From: an uncultured Roseburia sp.
GTDB taxonomy: Bacteria > Bacillota > Clostridia > Lachnospirales > Lachnospiraceae
Assembly: GCA_947649645.1 (NCBI GenBank)
Contig: CANSSP010000001.1
Location: 186,001-250,000, forward strand
Length of the DNA stretch: 64,000 nt
Direction: 5' to 3'
Shown here: in pieces, positions 51,547 through 60,733 of the stretch
Layout of the letters: each line of letters starts with the position of its first letter
Numbering within the stretch: the first letter of the stretch is position 1
Notes under the pieces: model-generated
Database searches by the model: none
The model's input: the letters and a program-made list of their open reading frames with translations, nothing else
What the model was told of the DNA's origin: nothing
Translations under genes and position numbers: made by a program

Positions 51547-52266
51547 TCACAGCTCCTTTATCATCCGCGTGGATATCATGCACGTCTCGCCGTTGACAAA
51601 ATGAAGGACGCGGTTCTTTGTGTCTGCTTCCCGGATGTTCTTCCTGTTTGCGAGGAAAGAACGATGACACCGGACAAAGCTGTCGCCCAATGTTTTTTCC
51701 AGTTCTTTTATGGTGCCGGAGAACTCAATCTGACGGTCTTTGGCATGAAGGATAACCTTGTGTATATTGCCGGAAGTTTCAAAAAAGAGAATGTCGTTAT
51801 AATCGACGTTGATTCTGCGTTCGCCGATTTCAATGGTATAGGTTTTATGGGTTTTATTTGTCTGCAGGGTGTAGCGTTCCAGCGCGCCGAGCAGACATTC
51901 CCGGATTTTTATTTTTGCTTCGCCGGGATTGTCTTTCAGCACGAAATCCATTGCCTCTACCCGGTACTGAAAAGTCATGTAGCTTAGTTCGGAGTGCGCA
52001 GTCACAAAAATGATGAAACACCGGGGATCGTACATCCGGATCTGCCTGGCAAGCTGCATGCCGTTTATATCACATTTCAGATCAATATCGAGAAAATAGA
52101 TACCGGTATTCGTGTCTTCTTTGACGGCTTCCAGCAATTTATAAGGGTTGGAGGTATCAAGGATGAGCTGCATATCCAGCTCTTCTATCAATATGGTATT
52201 CTGAATCATTTCTACGACAGATTTTCGTTGTGCGGTATCATCTTCACAGACAAAGACGTGAAGCAT
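51547..52266 (-). CDS. LytTR-family response regulator (AgrA-like)
   Basis: A 239-residue response regulator. The receiver domain (residues 1-120) has the acidic pair CEDD and the phospho-acceptor aspartate in YFLDIDL. The C-terminal LytTR DNA-binding domain (about 140-239) has RRINVDYNDILFFET and FVRCHRSFLANRKNI. This is the AgrA/ComE-type class that binds paired direct repeats. It is 6 bp downstream of its sensor kinase. The divergent BcrAB-like transporter at 53860 is a likely target. Confidence 0.93.
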   Translation of the reverse strand: MLHVFVCEDDTAQRKSVVEMIQNTILIEELDMQLILDTSNPYKLLEAVKEDTNTGIYFLDIDLKCDINGMQLARQIRMYDPRCFIIFVTAHSELSYMTFQYRVEAMDFVLKDNPGEAKIKIRECLLGALERYTLQTNKTHKTYTIEIGERRINVDYNDILFFETSGNIHKVILHAKDRQIEFSGTIKELEKTLGDSFVRCHRSFLANRKNIREADTKNRVLHFVNGETCMISTRMIKEL

Positions 52267-52272
52267 GTAATA

Positions 52273-53586
52273 TCACTCCCTTCTTATGCCAATTTCCATA
52301 TATTGTGTAAAGAAACAGCCTTGTTTCGTTGTCTCCAGCAGTATATTATCGTAAGCGTTGATCAGTTCCTGCGCGTTTGAAAGCCCGATTCCGGAATGAT
52401 TCTTTTTTGTGCTGAATCCCTGCCGTTTCAACTGGTACAGAGGAAGATCATCCCCCCGGAAACTGTTGCTTATGATGATGGCGACTGTTTCGGGATTCTG
52501 AATGATATTTAAGCCCGCCTTCGGCTGATCGGCTTCCATGGCGGCCTCTATGGCATTGTCCAGGAAAATGCCAAGGATTCTGGCCAGATCCACGGTATCC
52601 ATGGAAAAGCCGGCGACGGGATCGGGGATGTCAACGGTGACGTCAATCCCGGTCTCGTGGGCATAGATGAGTTTTGCAGACAGCAGGCTCTTGATCTCCA
52701 GAACGCCGATATTGCCGAGCTGACTGAGCTTGTAGTCCCCCTGGGAAATCAGAGTTCCAGTCGGCAGGATTTTGCTTTCGAAATAGTGTTTCAGTTCTTC
52801 CATGTCCCCGTTTTCAATGTAACCCGACAGTGAGAGCAGGATGTTGATATAATCGTGCTTAAAGGACCGCAGTTGGCCATACATCAGTTCCAGATTGCGG
52901 GTGTAATCCGATAAATCCTGGAAGGACCGTTGTTTTGCCTCGGCGCGGGCCTTTTCCTGCCAGGTACTGAACATCGATAGAAAAAGGAAAAGCATAACCA
53001 TAAAAAATCCAGTGAAAAGCAGGGTATAGTGATAGATGGTGGTGATTATGGAGGAACCCTTTTTTTCAAATACATAGCCAAACGTGTGCAGAAGAGTGAA
53101 AAACAGCAGAGCGGCATCGATGATATACCATATCTGATTCATCTGTAATAAGCCTTTGCGTCGCAACAGCCATTTTTTTAACCATCTGCCGATGAACCAT
53201 GTGATAAGGCTGAACAACACAATCTGAAAGAGCAGCGCGCAGAAACCGGTATAGGGGTTGTTCAGTATAAAATCCGGAGTAATAAAAGTCAGAATAACGA
53301 CCAGCAGCTGATCCACGATGACAGTGAGTATGCATCCTGAAAATCCCATGCAGATATTCTGGGGACGGGTATTCCGGTAACTGATCAGGCCGTAAAAACA
53401 GATGACCATCAGCGTGCCGAAAAGTCCATATTGCATGATCGACAGAAACAGGATGGGAAATGTCGAAAAAAGTAACAATATATAGAGGGCAGCGTGCGCC
53501 CGGATGCTCATTTTCTGAGGCCATACGTTCCGGATTCCGATGGAAAGCAGAAGCATGGAGACCATCATACTGGTATAGCGATTCAT
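52273..53586 (-). CDS. GHKL sensor histidine kinase (AgrC-like)
   Basis: A 437-residue membrane kinase with about six N-terminal helices (residues 1-205). A dimerisation/phosphorylation helix carries the likely phospho-histidine His244 in SFKHDYINIL. The GHKL ATPase domain follows, with FLDNAIEAA (N box) near residue 340 and SGIGLSNAQELI (G box) near 405. Members sense peptides or envelope signals. No AgrB/AgrD-type peptide genes are visible nearby, so the signal is unknown. It forms an operon with the downstream response regulator. Confidence 0.92.
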   Translation of the reverse strand: MNRYTSMMVSMLLLSIGIRNVWPQKMSIRAHAALYILLLFSTFPILFLSIMQYGLFGTLMVICFYGLISYRNTRPQNICMGFSGCILTVIVDQLLVVILTFITPDFILNNPYTGFCALLFQIVLFSLITWFIGRWLKKWLLRRKGLLQMNQIWYIIDAALLFFTLLHTFGYVFEKKGSSIITTIYHYTLLFTGFFMVMLFLFLSMFSTWQEKARAEAKQRSFQDLSDYTRNLELMYGQLRSFKHDYINILLSLSGYIENGDMEELKHYFESKILPTGTLISQGDYKLSQLGNIGVLEIKSLLSAKLIYAHETGIDVTVDIPDPVAGFSMDTVDLARILGIFLDNAIEAAMEADQPKAGLNIIQNPETVAIIISNSFRGDDLPLYQLKRQGFSTKKNHSGIGLSNAQELINAYDNILLETTKQGCFFTQYMEIGIRRE

Positions 53587-53719
53587 CTGGGTACTCCTTT
53601 TTCATGACAGGATGGAACTAAGAAATTTTCATCAGATATCTTATCACGAGTGTGAATCTTTTTCAATTGTATCTTACCTTCCGGTATGTGCGAAAATGAT
53701 GAATAAACGCAGTGTCCGG

Positions 53720-53737
53720 AAATGCAAAAGTGCATTT
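53720..53737. promoter_or_regulatory. palindrome in the divergent control region
   Basis: AAATGCA-AAAG-TGCATTT, a perfect 7-bp inverted repeat in the 270-bp region between the kinase and the ABC ATPase gene. It is a candidate regulator site. LytTR sites are usually direct repeats, so this may serve another factor. Confidence 0.4.
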
Positions 53738-53859
53738 ATGAGTGCGGGAGGCCGTTTTGCGACGATTTTGTGAGATCTGCTTCTTTTTCTGTTATGCTGT
53801 CTTCACCGGGAAACGAGATCAGTGCAATCCCGGAGGTATCAGAAGAAAGGGGAAACAGA

Positions 53860-54780
53860 ATGAGCAACAGGATTCTTACAGTTGAAAACATCACACAGAG
53901 ATACGGGCAGACACTCGCGCTGGATGATGTCAGTATCTGCCTAAGGCAGGGGCAGATTTATGGTCTGGTCGGCAATAACGGCGCCGGTAAAACGACGCTG
54001 ATGCGCCTGATTACAGGACAGACGCCCATACAGAAGGGAGAGATCGGACTTTTTGGTTGCAGGACGGCGAGGGAGATCCGCGCAATGAGGCGGCGCACAG
54101 GAGCTTTGATCGAAGCGCCCGGTTTTTTCGATGATATGACTGCGGAGCAGAATCTGGAATATTTTCGTCTGCAGTTCGGCATAAAGGAAAAAAAGGTCGT
54201 CAGAGATACCCTGGAAAAGGCAGGGCTTTCCGATACCCGGGGAAAACGGTATAAAAATTTTTCACTTGGCATGAAACAAAGGCTTGGAATTGGACTTGCG
54301 CTTTTAAATACGCCGGAGTTTCTGATTCTTGATGAACCGATCAACGGTCTTGACCCGGCCGGCATCGTGGAAATCCGCAATATGCTGCTTGAGATTCACC
54401 GCTCGGGAGCGACCATTCTGATCACAAGCCATATTTTAAGCGAGCTTTCAAATGTGGCGACTCATTATGGATTCTTAAGCAGAGGACGTCTGCTGGAGCA
54501 GGTGTCGGCCGGGGAGCTGTCGGATAAATGCAGTACTTATCTGGATATTGCAGTTGACGATGTCCGGAAAATGGCTGAACTGATGAAAGAAAAGCTGCAT
54601 CTGTCCAGATTTGAAGTGGCAGGCGACGGACATATCTATCTTTATGAGCGGATGGAAGAGGCGTCGGCAATCAACAGGGAGGCTGTCCTGGAAGGCCTGA
54701 AACTGCGCTCCATTGAAAATCACAGCATAGGCCTTGAAGATTATTACATGAATCTGATCGGAGGTGCGTGTCATGCTTAG
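53860..54780 (+). CDS. ABC transporter ATP-binding protein, BcrA-like
   Basis: A 306-residue ATPase of the bacitracin/lantibiotic-resistance (BcrA/DrrA-like) type. It has Walker A GNNGAGKTT near residue 43, the signature FSLGMKQRLGIGLALL near 133, Walker B FLILDEPINGLDPAGI near 155, and a C-terminal regulatory extension from about 220. ATG 53860 follows AGAAAGGGG; the frame is open back to 53722 but with no family sequence. With the permease it should expel or displace an antimicrobial peptide. Its gene is divergent from the agr-like two-component system. Confidence 0.9.
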   Translation: MSNRILTVENITQRYGQTLALDDVSICLRQGQIYGLVGNNGAGKTTLMRLITGQTPIQKGEIGLFGCRTAREIRAMRRRTGALIEAPGFFDDMTAEQNLEYFRLQFGIKEKKVVRDTLEKAGLSDTRGKRYKNFSLGMKQRLGIGLALLNTPEFLILDEPINGLDPAGIVEIRNMLLEIHRSGATILITSHILSELSNVATHYGFLSRGRLLEQVSAGELSDKCSTYLDIAVDDVRKMAELMKEKLHLSRFEVAGDGHIYLYERMEEASAINREAVLEGLKLRSIENHSIGLEDYYMNLIGGACHA

Positions 54781-55546
54781 CTATATAAGAAGTGAATTGT
54801 TCCGTTTTTTTCACAATAAAAAACTGTATCTGCTGATCGGCTCCCTGGCAGTGCTGATTGCGGCGATGGTTTCAGCGCTCGTCTTTTTTGAAAAAACGCA
54901 GGTTTTTCTCAATGCCACGACGGCCTTTGCGCTGGGGGCGGAATACAAAAGTATGCATTACCTGCTGGTGCTTATACTGGTTTTGTCCATGTATCTGGAC
55001 GACAACGAACACAGGCAGCACACCATGAAACATTCGGCCGCTTTTGGCATCAGCCGCGGTACGATTTATCTTGCCCGGTACCTCTCACAGCTGATCGCCG
55101 CCGCAGTCATCTATATTCTGATGAATATCCTGCTTACGGGCCTGTCATCTGCCTTTCTGCAGCACAGCAATGTGGGCGAGGGAGCAGAGCTTCTTCGGGC
55201 GATGGCGGCGGGACTGCCGCTCTTTCTGGCGGCACTGGCCGTCAGCCACTGCTTTCTTATGAATGTGGAGAGTCAGACATCTGCCGCAACCCTGGCGATT
55301 TCTGTGATCCTGGTTCTGCCCTCGATTATGAATCTGCTGGGAAAACGGCTGGACCTTATAAAAGAGCTGGCGTACTGGCATCCTTACAACCTGGCCGCCC
55401 CCTTTGCCGATATGGAAAATCAGGTGATGGAGCTGACATGGAACGCGGCCGGCGGCATGGGACACTGTTACCTGTCGGGTATTGTGTGCACGCTTATCTT
55501 TACGGCTGCCGGGCTGTCCGCCTTCAGGAGACGGGAAATCAGATAA
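54773..55546 (+). CDS. ABC-2-type permease, BcrB-like
   Basis: A 257-residue membrane protein with about six helices, the partner permease of the preceding ATPase. The N-terminal SYIRSELFRFFHNKKLYLLIG resembles the coupling region of ABC-2 permeases in lantibiotic/bacitracin exporters. ATG 54773 overlaps the ATPase stop by 8 bp and has GGAGGT at a good distance; GTG 54764 is a weaker alternative. Substrate unknown. Confidence 0.85.
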   Translation: MLSYIRSELFRFFHNKKLYLLIGSLAVLIAAMVSALVFFEKTQVFLNATTAFALGAEYKSMHYLLVLILVLSMYLDDNEHRQHTMKHSAAFGISRGTIYLARYLSQLIAAAVIYILMNILLTGLSSAFLQHSNVGEGAELLRAMAAGLPLFLAALAVSHCFLMNVESQTSAATLAISVILVLPSIMNLLGKRLDLIKELAYWHPYNLAAPFADMENQVMELTWNAAGGMGHCYLSGIVCTLIFTAAGLSAFRRREIR

Positions 55547-55634
55547 AAGCTGCAGATGGGCAGATATATGGAAAGGCGGCTGTGCTGCCGTTTGTTTACA
55601 AATTGGTGAGAAAAAGAAAAGGAGATCTGAAATT

Positions 55635-55808
55635 ATGAAGCATTTATTAAAAGGAGCTGCTGTGGCAGCAGTGGTACTGATCGTTTTACTGGTAGTCAGC
55701 GTGTTCTGTAATACGCATGATATTCATCTGGATATGGTGATGACAGGCACGGTATCGGCAGTCTGTGCCATGCTGCTCTATCGGGGACTGACAAGGAAGG
55801 ATAAATAA
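55635..55808 (+). CDS. small 57-residue membrane protein in the ABC operon
   Basis: A 57-residue protein with two hydrophobic segments (GAAVAAVVLIVLLVVSVF and MVMTGTVSAVCAMLLY) separated by a polar loop (NTHDIHLD) and ending in a basic tail. AAAAGGAGATC precedes ATG 55635, 88 bp after the permease. It may be an accessory subunit or immunity-type protein of the BcrAB-like transporter. No family is recognised. Confidence 0.7.
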   Translation: MKHLLKGAAVAAVVLIVLLVVSVFCNTHDIHLDMVMTGTVSAVCAMLLYRGLTRKDK

Positions 55809-55825
55809 AATGTAAAAATAAAAGA

Positions 55826-55853
55826 TTGACAAACCGCCCAGAGCTTTTATAAT
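55826..55853 (+). promoter_or_regulatory. consensus sigma-A promoter
   Basis: TTGACA (55826-55831), 16 bp, TATAAT (55848-55853): both elements perfect. It serves the DUF1934 gene that starts 33 bp later. Confidence 0.85.
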
Positions 55854-55885
55854 GTGAGGGTATGATTTTGCGGGAGGATGAAGGG

Positions 55886-56311
55886 ATGACGAAAGAGATA
55901 TCCATAAAAATCAGCGGTTCACAGGCTCTGGGCGGGGACGTCGCCACGGTTGAGACGGAGGCCTGCGGGGAATATTATAAAAAAAACGGAAAACATTATA
56001 TTGTTTTTGATCAGGCGGCGGAAGGTGCCTCAGGAACGGTAAAAAATCTGATCAGGCTGGAAGAGGAGCGGATGGAGATCACAAAACGGGGTGCCGTTGC
56101 GGTGAGGATGGTATTTGAGAGAGAGAAGTGTTTTCAGAGTATCTACCAGACCCCGTACGGTGGTTTCCCGATCGAAATCGAAACAAAAGAATTTGCCGTG
56201 AGGGAAACAGAGACACGCATCGGGGTTATGGCAGATTATGTTTTAAGAGCAGACCGGAAACATCTCGCAGACTGCAGGATACGGCTTGAAGTCCGGGCAG
56301 AAGAAGGGTAG
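55886..56311 (+). CDS. DUF1934 family protein (YwiB-like)
   Basis: A 141-residue, mostly beta-strand protein of the DUF1934/YwiB family, a lipocalin-like barrel. Conserved features include EYYKKNGKHYIVFDQ near residue 33 and TPYGGFPIEIETK near 85. The function is unknown. ATG 55886 is preferred over 55862 because GGGAGG lies at the right distance. It ends 5 bp from the convergent neighbour. Confidence 0.85.
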   Translation: MTKEISIKISGSQALGGDVATVETEACGEYYKKNGKHYIVFDQAAEGASGTVKNLIRLEEERMEITKRGAVAVRMVFEREKCFQSIYQTPYGGFPIEIETKEFAVRETETRIGVMADYVLRADRKHLADCRIRLEVRAEEG

Positions 56312-56316
56312 ACTGG

Positions 56317-56835
56317 TTATTTCTTCTTTTTTTTATTTTTAGTATCTTTTTCAAGCGCCTTCTTTTCCTCTTCCAGCTTTGCATTTGCGCTGGCCGCCTT
56401 CTCTTTGAGTCTTGCCCGCCAGCTCTTTTTGCCTTCGGGTCTGGGGAGCGGGCCGCGCAGACCGGTGACTTTTGTTATGTAAATACCGCTTACGCTTGCC
56501 TTTACTTCTTTTTTCAGAGGAATCATATCGTAGACGGATTCATCTGCGATCAGCGACATCACTTTCGGTCCGATCTTGGCTTTTACAATGGGAAGCTTAG
56601 AGCGGCGCATCAGCCTGGGCGTCTGGTCGATGACGATCTGCGGAAGACCGGAATCTTTAATCCGCATCCGTTTCTTATCGATAATCAGCATGGTGACAGT
56701 CTGCGCGTTTGCTGCGAGCTGTGCATCCTGTTCTTCTTTGCGTTTCTGCGCCTTTTTGCCGAGAAAATACATGACAATCAGACCGGCGATCATTAACACT
56801 AGGATTACCAGCAAAACAATGGTAACTGGGCTCAT
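56317..56835 (-). CDS. conserved single-pass membrane protein of unknown function
   Basis: A 172-residue protein: one N-terminal helix (VTIVLLVILVLMIAGLIVMYFLG), a basic stretch (KKAQKRKEEQ), a soluble domain of about 90 residues (containing MLIIDKKRMRIKDSGLPQIV) and a very lysine-rich coiled-coil-like tail ending in KKKKK. ATG 56835 follows GAGGAGG; the frame is open upstream without a good ribosome site. I do not recognise the family by function; the layout suggests a membrane-tethered cytoplasmic domain. Confidence 0.75.
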   Translation of the reverse strand: MSPVTIVLLVILVLMIAGLIVMYFLGKKAQKRKEEQDAQLAANAQTVTMLIIDKKRMRIKDSGLPQIVIDQTPRLMRRSKLPIVKAKIGPKVMSLIADESVYDMIPLKKEVKASVSGIYITKVTGLRGPLPRPEGKKSWRARLKEKAASANAKLEEEKKALEKDTKNKKKKK

Positions 56836-57024
56836 GACGAAATCCTCCTCACAATAAATTCGCATTTCATTGTAGCATTGATTGTAGAAAAAAGCAATTG
56901 GGTATTTTGAAACATTTGTGAAACTTTCTGCCAATGGGTTTTATTTCTGGAAAAACTATGTTATAGTGGACGACAAAATGGTTTGACATGGCGCCGGTGC
57001 GGCGCAGAAAGGGAGGTAATTTTG

Positions 57025-58314
57025 ATGAAAAAGAGAACGGCTGCGCTGCTGCTTGGTGTGATGATGGCGGTAACGGCTGCTTCCTGTGGTCAGGGAAAAG
57101 AGGGAGAAAAAGGCGCCGCGAACGGGGCAGAGGGGACGGAAGTCACAGAGGAAACGGAAAAGAGTGTGACGGCGGCCAGCAGTGTGTTTGATCTGAATGC
57201 AAAAGATTATGTGACGCTGTGCGATTACAGCGGCTTTGAAGTGACAATCAGCGGGGATTATGTGGTGGATGCGGAAGATGTGGACGCATATTTTAAAAAC
57301 ATGCTTGCGTCGAACGGCCCTTACTATACGGCGGACGAGGAGAAAACGGTGATCGGCGAGGGAGATATCGTAAATGTCGATTATGTCGGAAAACTCGACG
57401 GAACGGCTTTTGAGGGAGGTACGGCGGAAAAGCAGAATATCGATGTGTACAACAATTCTTCGGCGGACGGGACCGTCCCTTATATTGAAGGGTTTACGGA
57501 AGGATTAAAAGGCGCTTCGGTGGGAGACGTCTTAAACTGCGATGTTACGTTTCCGGAAAATTACGGCAATGCGGATCTTGCCGGAAAAGCGGTCGTGTTT
57601 ACGTTTACCGTAAATTCAATCCAGAAAGAAGTGACGGCTGACAATGTGGATGATCAGTTTGTAAAAGAGCAGTTTCAGGCGGATACGGTGGAGGAAATGA
57701 AGGAGCAGATCCGCACTTATCTTGAGAGCACGGCTTCTTATAATAAAAAGAGAGATTCCTACAATGCGGTTCAGCAGTATCTTGTGGATAACTGTACCGT
57801 GGATGTGCCGGAGGATTATCTGGCGGCCAGAGTCAGCGATTACAGGCAGCAGGTTATCGCGGACAACTGTGAAGGGGACGAGAGCAGGCTGGAGGAGTAT
57901 CTGTCTACTTATTACGGGAAGAGCGTGGAAGAGGCAGAAGAAGGCTGGAGAGACGGCATGAAAGAAGGTATCGCTCTGGAACTGATCATGGAAGCGATTG
58001 CGGACGAACTGGGCACGAAGGTTGAGGAGGAGGCATATCTTTCCTTTGTGGAAGGGGCGGCGACAGGCAGCGGCTATGGCTCCGTGGACGATATGTACAG
58101 GGCATATGGTTACGGAGACCGGGATTATGGGGAAGCTTATGTAAGAGAGCTATACCGATATGACCGTGCGCTGGATACCGTGATGGAGCATGTGACGGTC
58201 AGAGAGGAGCCGGTAAATGATGCGGCCGACGCGGCGGCGACAGAAATGCCGGAAGAGAATGGTACCGACACGCAGACACCGGAAGAAAGCGTATCGGGCA
58301 CGGAGGAGATGTAG
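57025..58314 (+). CDS. FKBP-type peptidyl-prolyl isomerase lipoprotein (trigger factor-like)
   Basis: A 429-residue exported foldase. It has a lipoprotein signal with lipobox AASC (Cys21), an acidic linker, and an FKBP domain at about residues 90-200 (GEGDIVNVDYVGKLDGTAFEGG, then GFTEGLKGASVGDV). A trigger-factor C-terminal-like helical region covers about 210-390, and an Asp/Glu/Thr-rich tail ends the protein. Surface-tethered versions of trigger factor occur in several Lachnospiraceae and could help fold secreted proteins, as PrsA does in Bacillus. ATG 57025 follows AAAGGGAGG. Confidence 0.88.
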   Translation: MKKRTAALLLGVMMAVTAASCGQGKEGEKGAANGAEGTEVTEETEKSVTAASSVFDLNAKDYVTLCDYSGFEVTISGDYVVDAEDVDAYFKNMLASNGPYYTADEEKTVIGEGDIVNVDYVGKLDGTAFEGGTAEKQNIDVYNNSSADGTVPYIEGFTEGLKGASVGDVLNCDVTFPENYGNADLAGKAVVFTFTVNSIQKEVTADNVDDQFVKEQFQADTVEEMKEQIRTYLESTASYNKKRDSYNAVQQYLVDNCTVDVPEDYLAARVSDYRQQVIADNCEGDESRLEEYLSTYYGKSVEEAEEGWRDGMKEGIALELIMEAIADELGTKVEEEAYLSFVEGAATGSGYGSVDDMYRAYGYGDRDYGEAYVRELYRYDRALDTVMEHVTVREEPVNDAADAAATEMPEENGTDTQTPEESVSGTEEM

Positions 58315-58334
58315 AAGCGAAGAGAAAAGTATCC

Positions 58335-58384
58335 GTACGGAGCAGTACTTATGTCATGCAGGTGCTCCGTGCTGGTACTTTTTT
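58335..58384 (+). terminator. intrinsic terminator after the FKBP lipoprotein
   Basis: GTACGGAGCA (58335-58344) pairs with TGCTCCGTGC (58363-58372), one G-U pair, with a long loop; TTTTTT follows. Confidence 0.75.
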
Positions 58385-58463
58385 CATGGGAAAAATAGAC
58401 AATATATGGAACATGGATTTTTTGGCATATTTTCACAAAATTTATAAAATAATCTTAAATTTA

Positions 58464-58493
58464 CTGACACTACAACGGCTTTCATGATAAAAT
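58464..58493 (+). promoter_or_regulatory. candidate promoter of the carD-like gene
   Basis: CTGACA (58464-58469), 18 bp, TAAAAT (58488-58493), about 40 bp before ATG 58537. Confidence 0.5.
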
Positions 58494-58536
58494 AAAATCA
58501 GACATTTGACAAACAAAAAGTCGGGGGGTAGTAAGA

Positions 58537-59040
58537 ATGTTTCAGATAGGGGAGTATGTTGTTTACGGGAACAAAGGCGTGTGCCAGATAAAAGATATTA
58601 CACATATAGATATGGCAGGGGCGGACAAGGAGCGTCTTTATTATGTTCTGGATCCGGTCTGTGATTCGAATGGACGGGTTTATGCGCCGACGGACAATTC
58701 CAAGATCACGATGCGCAGGGTGATTTCAAAGGAGGAGGCGGGAAAGCTGATTGAGGAGCTTCCGCAGATCGAGCTTCTGTGGGTGCCGGACGACCGGCAG
58801 AGGGAGACAAAATACAAGGAAGCGATGCGCACCTGTGATTACCGCGCCTGGGTCAGTATTGTAAAGACACTGTATCTGCGGAAAAAAGAGCGCATTGCAC
58901 AGGGGAAGAAAGTTACCACGCTCGACGAGCGGTATATGAGGGCGGCGGAGAACGAACTTTTCAGTGAACTGTCGCTGACACTGGGGATTCCAAGAGAAGA
59001 TATGGAGCATTATATCAAGGAAAAGCTGAGTATCGAGTAG
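58537..59040 (+). CDS. CarD family transcriptional regulator
   Basis: A 167-residue protein with an N-terminal CarD/TRCF RNA polymerase-interacting domain (FQIGEYVVYGNKGVCQI, residues 1-65) and a helical C-terminal domain (residues 70-165) that contacts promoter DNA. Members bind the RNA polymerase beta subunit and tune open-complex stability. GGGGGG-containing ribosome site before ATG 58537. Monocistronic, with a strong terminator after it. Confidence 0.9.
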   Translation: MFQIGEYVVYGNKGVCQIKDITHIDMAGADKERLYYVLDPVCDSNGRVYAPTDNSKITMRRVISKEEAGKLIEELPQIELLWVPDDRQRETKYKEAMRTCDYRAWVSIVKTLYLRKKERIAQGKKVTTLDERYMRAAENELFSELSLTLGIPREDMEHYIKEKLSIE

Positions 59041-59063
59041 TGCTGGCGAAAGGCCTCCGGTAC

Positions 59064-59114
59064 AAAAAAAGCTGTCCGCACCTGCCATAAGCAAAGGGTG
59101 CGGACGGCTTTTTT
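59064..59114 (+). terminator. intrinsic terminator after the carD-like gene
   Basis: AAAAAAGCTGTCCGCACC pairs with GGTGCGGACGGCTTTTTT (12-bp GC core at 59071-59082 and 59097-59108 plus A/T flanks), so it can work in both directions. Confidence 0.92.
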
Positions 59115-59251
59115 CGTTCACAGGTAAAATCTGGACGCAGTGGAAAAAAATACTTCTGATCGCAGGATGTCAGAGCTTTTCCCTGAATCTCATGCCGGTA
59201 TTTCTGAGATGACAGAAATGTAAGGGAGATTATGGATTCTTTGCCATACGT

Positions 59252-60508
59252 TCAGACGGTTGTGTTGACGCCGTTGACGGCGGCGTGTTCGTCTTCGTCC
59301 ATCGGGATAACGAGGCATTTTTTTCCGTCGATCATCTGAGAGTGAATCTGTCCGACTTTTTCCGGCTTTACTCTTAAAATGACATCGTATGTTTTTACGG
59401 TTCCGGCTTCCTCCTCTGCGTCATCGGAAACGGGAAGCGAGCGGGTGTCGTTCAGCTGCTGTTTTAAATTTTCAACCTGGTGAATGAGATCCAGTTTTTC
59501 CCTGCGTCTTCCGCCTTCCTCCACAAGTTTTGGATCTACGAGCTGTCCGGCTTCCGGCGGTTCTTCGCGAAAAACGTTCTCATAGGTTTTTCCAATGACG
59601 GCGGTCTGTTCTTCCGGGACGCCGCTTTCCGTGAGGATGTCGGTGATGGCGGCGGGGGTGATCACGATGGGTTCCGGCTCTTCTGTTTCTTCTTCGCTGA
59701 CGGGAATCCTGTCGTTGAGATTTCCCTGGATATTGATAAAAAGCGCATCGCTTTTGTCGTCATCTTCTCCGATTACCTCTTTTACGATACTCTGAAACGT
59801 CAGTTTTTTCTCGGTAGCCGTCATTTTCGGGTCACAGCCCAGGCCGGATTCCATAAATTCTGCATGCGGAGACTTGGTATCCCTTGTATAAAAGAGGACC
59901 GAATGAATGTCGGCACTGCGTTCGGTAAATGCAGGAAAAACAAAACCGGTGTCGGGCATGCCGACGACCCAGTCACGGACGCGCGGGCCGATACGGTTTT
60001 CATCTTCGCGGTAGCCCAGGCCCGGCTTTGTGAGAGTGACGGGGCAGATGGCGCAGAGCAGATATTCGTAAACCTCTTCGGATTCGTCGAGATTGTTGTG
60101 ATCCGTGGTACGCGTCATGACGTCGTATGCGTCATGGAAAAGCAGTATCAGATAGTTGCCCACATACTGATAGCTGTCGATCACATGATCGAAAAAAGCG
60201 TCCATCAGGTCGTCGTTTTTAAGGGCGCTTTCTTTAAGTCCCATGAGAAATTGTTGTCTTCCGCCGGCAGCTTCCTCGGCCGCGGGAAATTCCAGTTCAA
60301 GGAGATTATTGCCAATGGCGCCCGAAAAAACTTTTTTGGCGATTTCCAGGTATTTAAAAAGTTCTTCGTCATCCAGATTGAGAAAGGTCTGGCCGAAGGA
60401 AGTGACCTTGCGGCGGTCGGCGTCCACATAGCAGCCGCACAGCCTGGTAAAGGTACAGGCATCTTTTTTCAGCCGCTTTTTTAATTCAAGAATATCCTTT
60501 TTGTTCAT
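59252..60508 (-). CDS. DUF4317 family protein
   Basis: A 418-residue protein of a family widespread in Clostridia and of unknown function. It starts NKKDILELKKRLKKDACTFTRLCGCYVD, with cysteines near residues 18 and 25. It has a predicted alpha/beta middle (YQYVGNYLILLFHDAYDVM) and an acidic, coiled-coil-containing C-terminal part (from about 280). No signal or membrane segment. The start is at 60508, where GGAGG lies just ahead; the frame is open a further 11 codons. Confidence 0.85.
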   Translation of the reverse strand: MNKKDILELKKRLKKDACTFTRLCGCYVDADRRKVTSFGQTFLNLDDEELFKYLEIAKKVFSGAIGNNLLELEFPAAEEAAGGRQQFLMGLKESALKNDDLMDAFFDHVIDSYQYVGNYLILLFHDAYDVMTRTTDHNNLDESEEVYEYLLCAICPVTLTKPGLGYREDENRIGPRVRDWVVGMPDTGFVFPAFTERSADIHSVLFYTRDTKSPHAEFMESGLGCDPKMTATEKKLTFQSIVKEVIGEDDDKSDALFINIQGNLNDRIPVSEEETEEPEPIVITPAAITDILTESGVPEEQTAVIGKTYENVFREEPPEAGQLVDPKLVEEGGRRREKLDLIHQVENLKQQLNDTRSLPVSDDAEEEAGTVKTYDVILRVKPEKVGQIHSQMIDGKKCLVIPMDEDEHAAVNGVNTTV

Positions 60509-60665
60509 AAGTATCCTCCATGCCGTTTTTGTCGGGAACAATTCCCGGGATTTGTGGTGCAGATTGCAGCAGCCCGAAAGCGTACCGGAGATATTATAGA
60601 CGCAAACGAAGCAGTGTGCAAGCAGTTTTTACGAAAGTCTGTTCTGTATAAAAGATTTTGATAAT

Positions 60666-60699
60666 CTGTCTTGTCAGGTGTAAAGTTATGTGCTATAGT
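60666..60699 (+). promoter_or_regulatory. nadABC promoter with a possible NiaR operator
   Basis: TTGTCA (60671-60676), 17 bp, TATAGT (60694-60699) is a good sigma-A promoter. An imperfect palindrome (CTGTCTTGTCAG, 60666-60677) overlaps the -35. Because a niaR-type gene ends the operon, this palindrome may be its operator. The operator assignment is an inference from position and partial symmetry. Confidence 0.55.
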
Positions 60700-60733
60700 G
60701 TGAAAAATAAGCTTGATGGCCTGGAGGATGATT

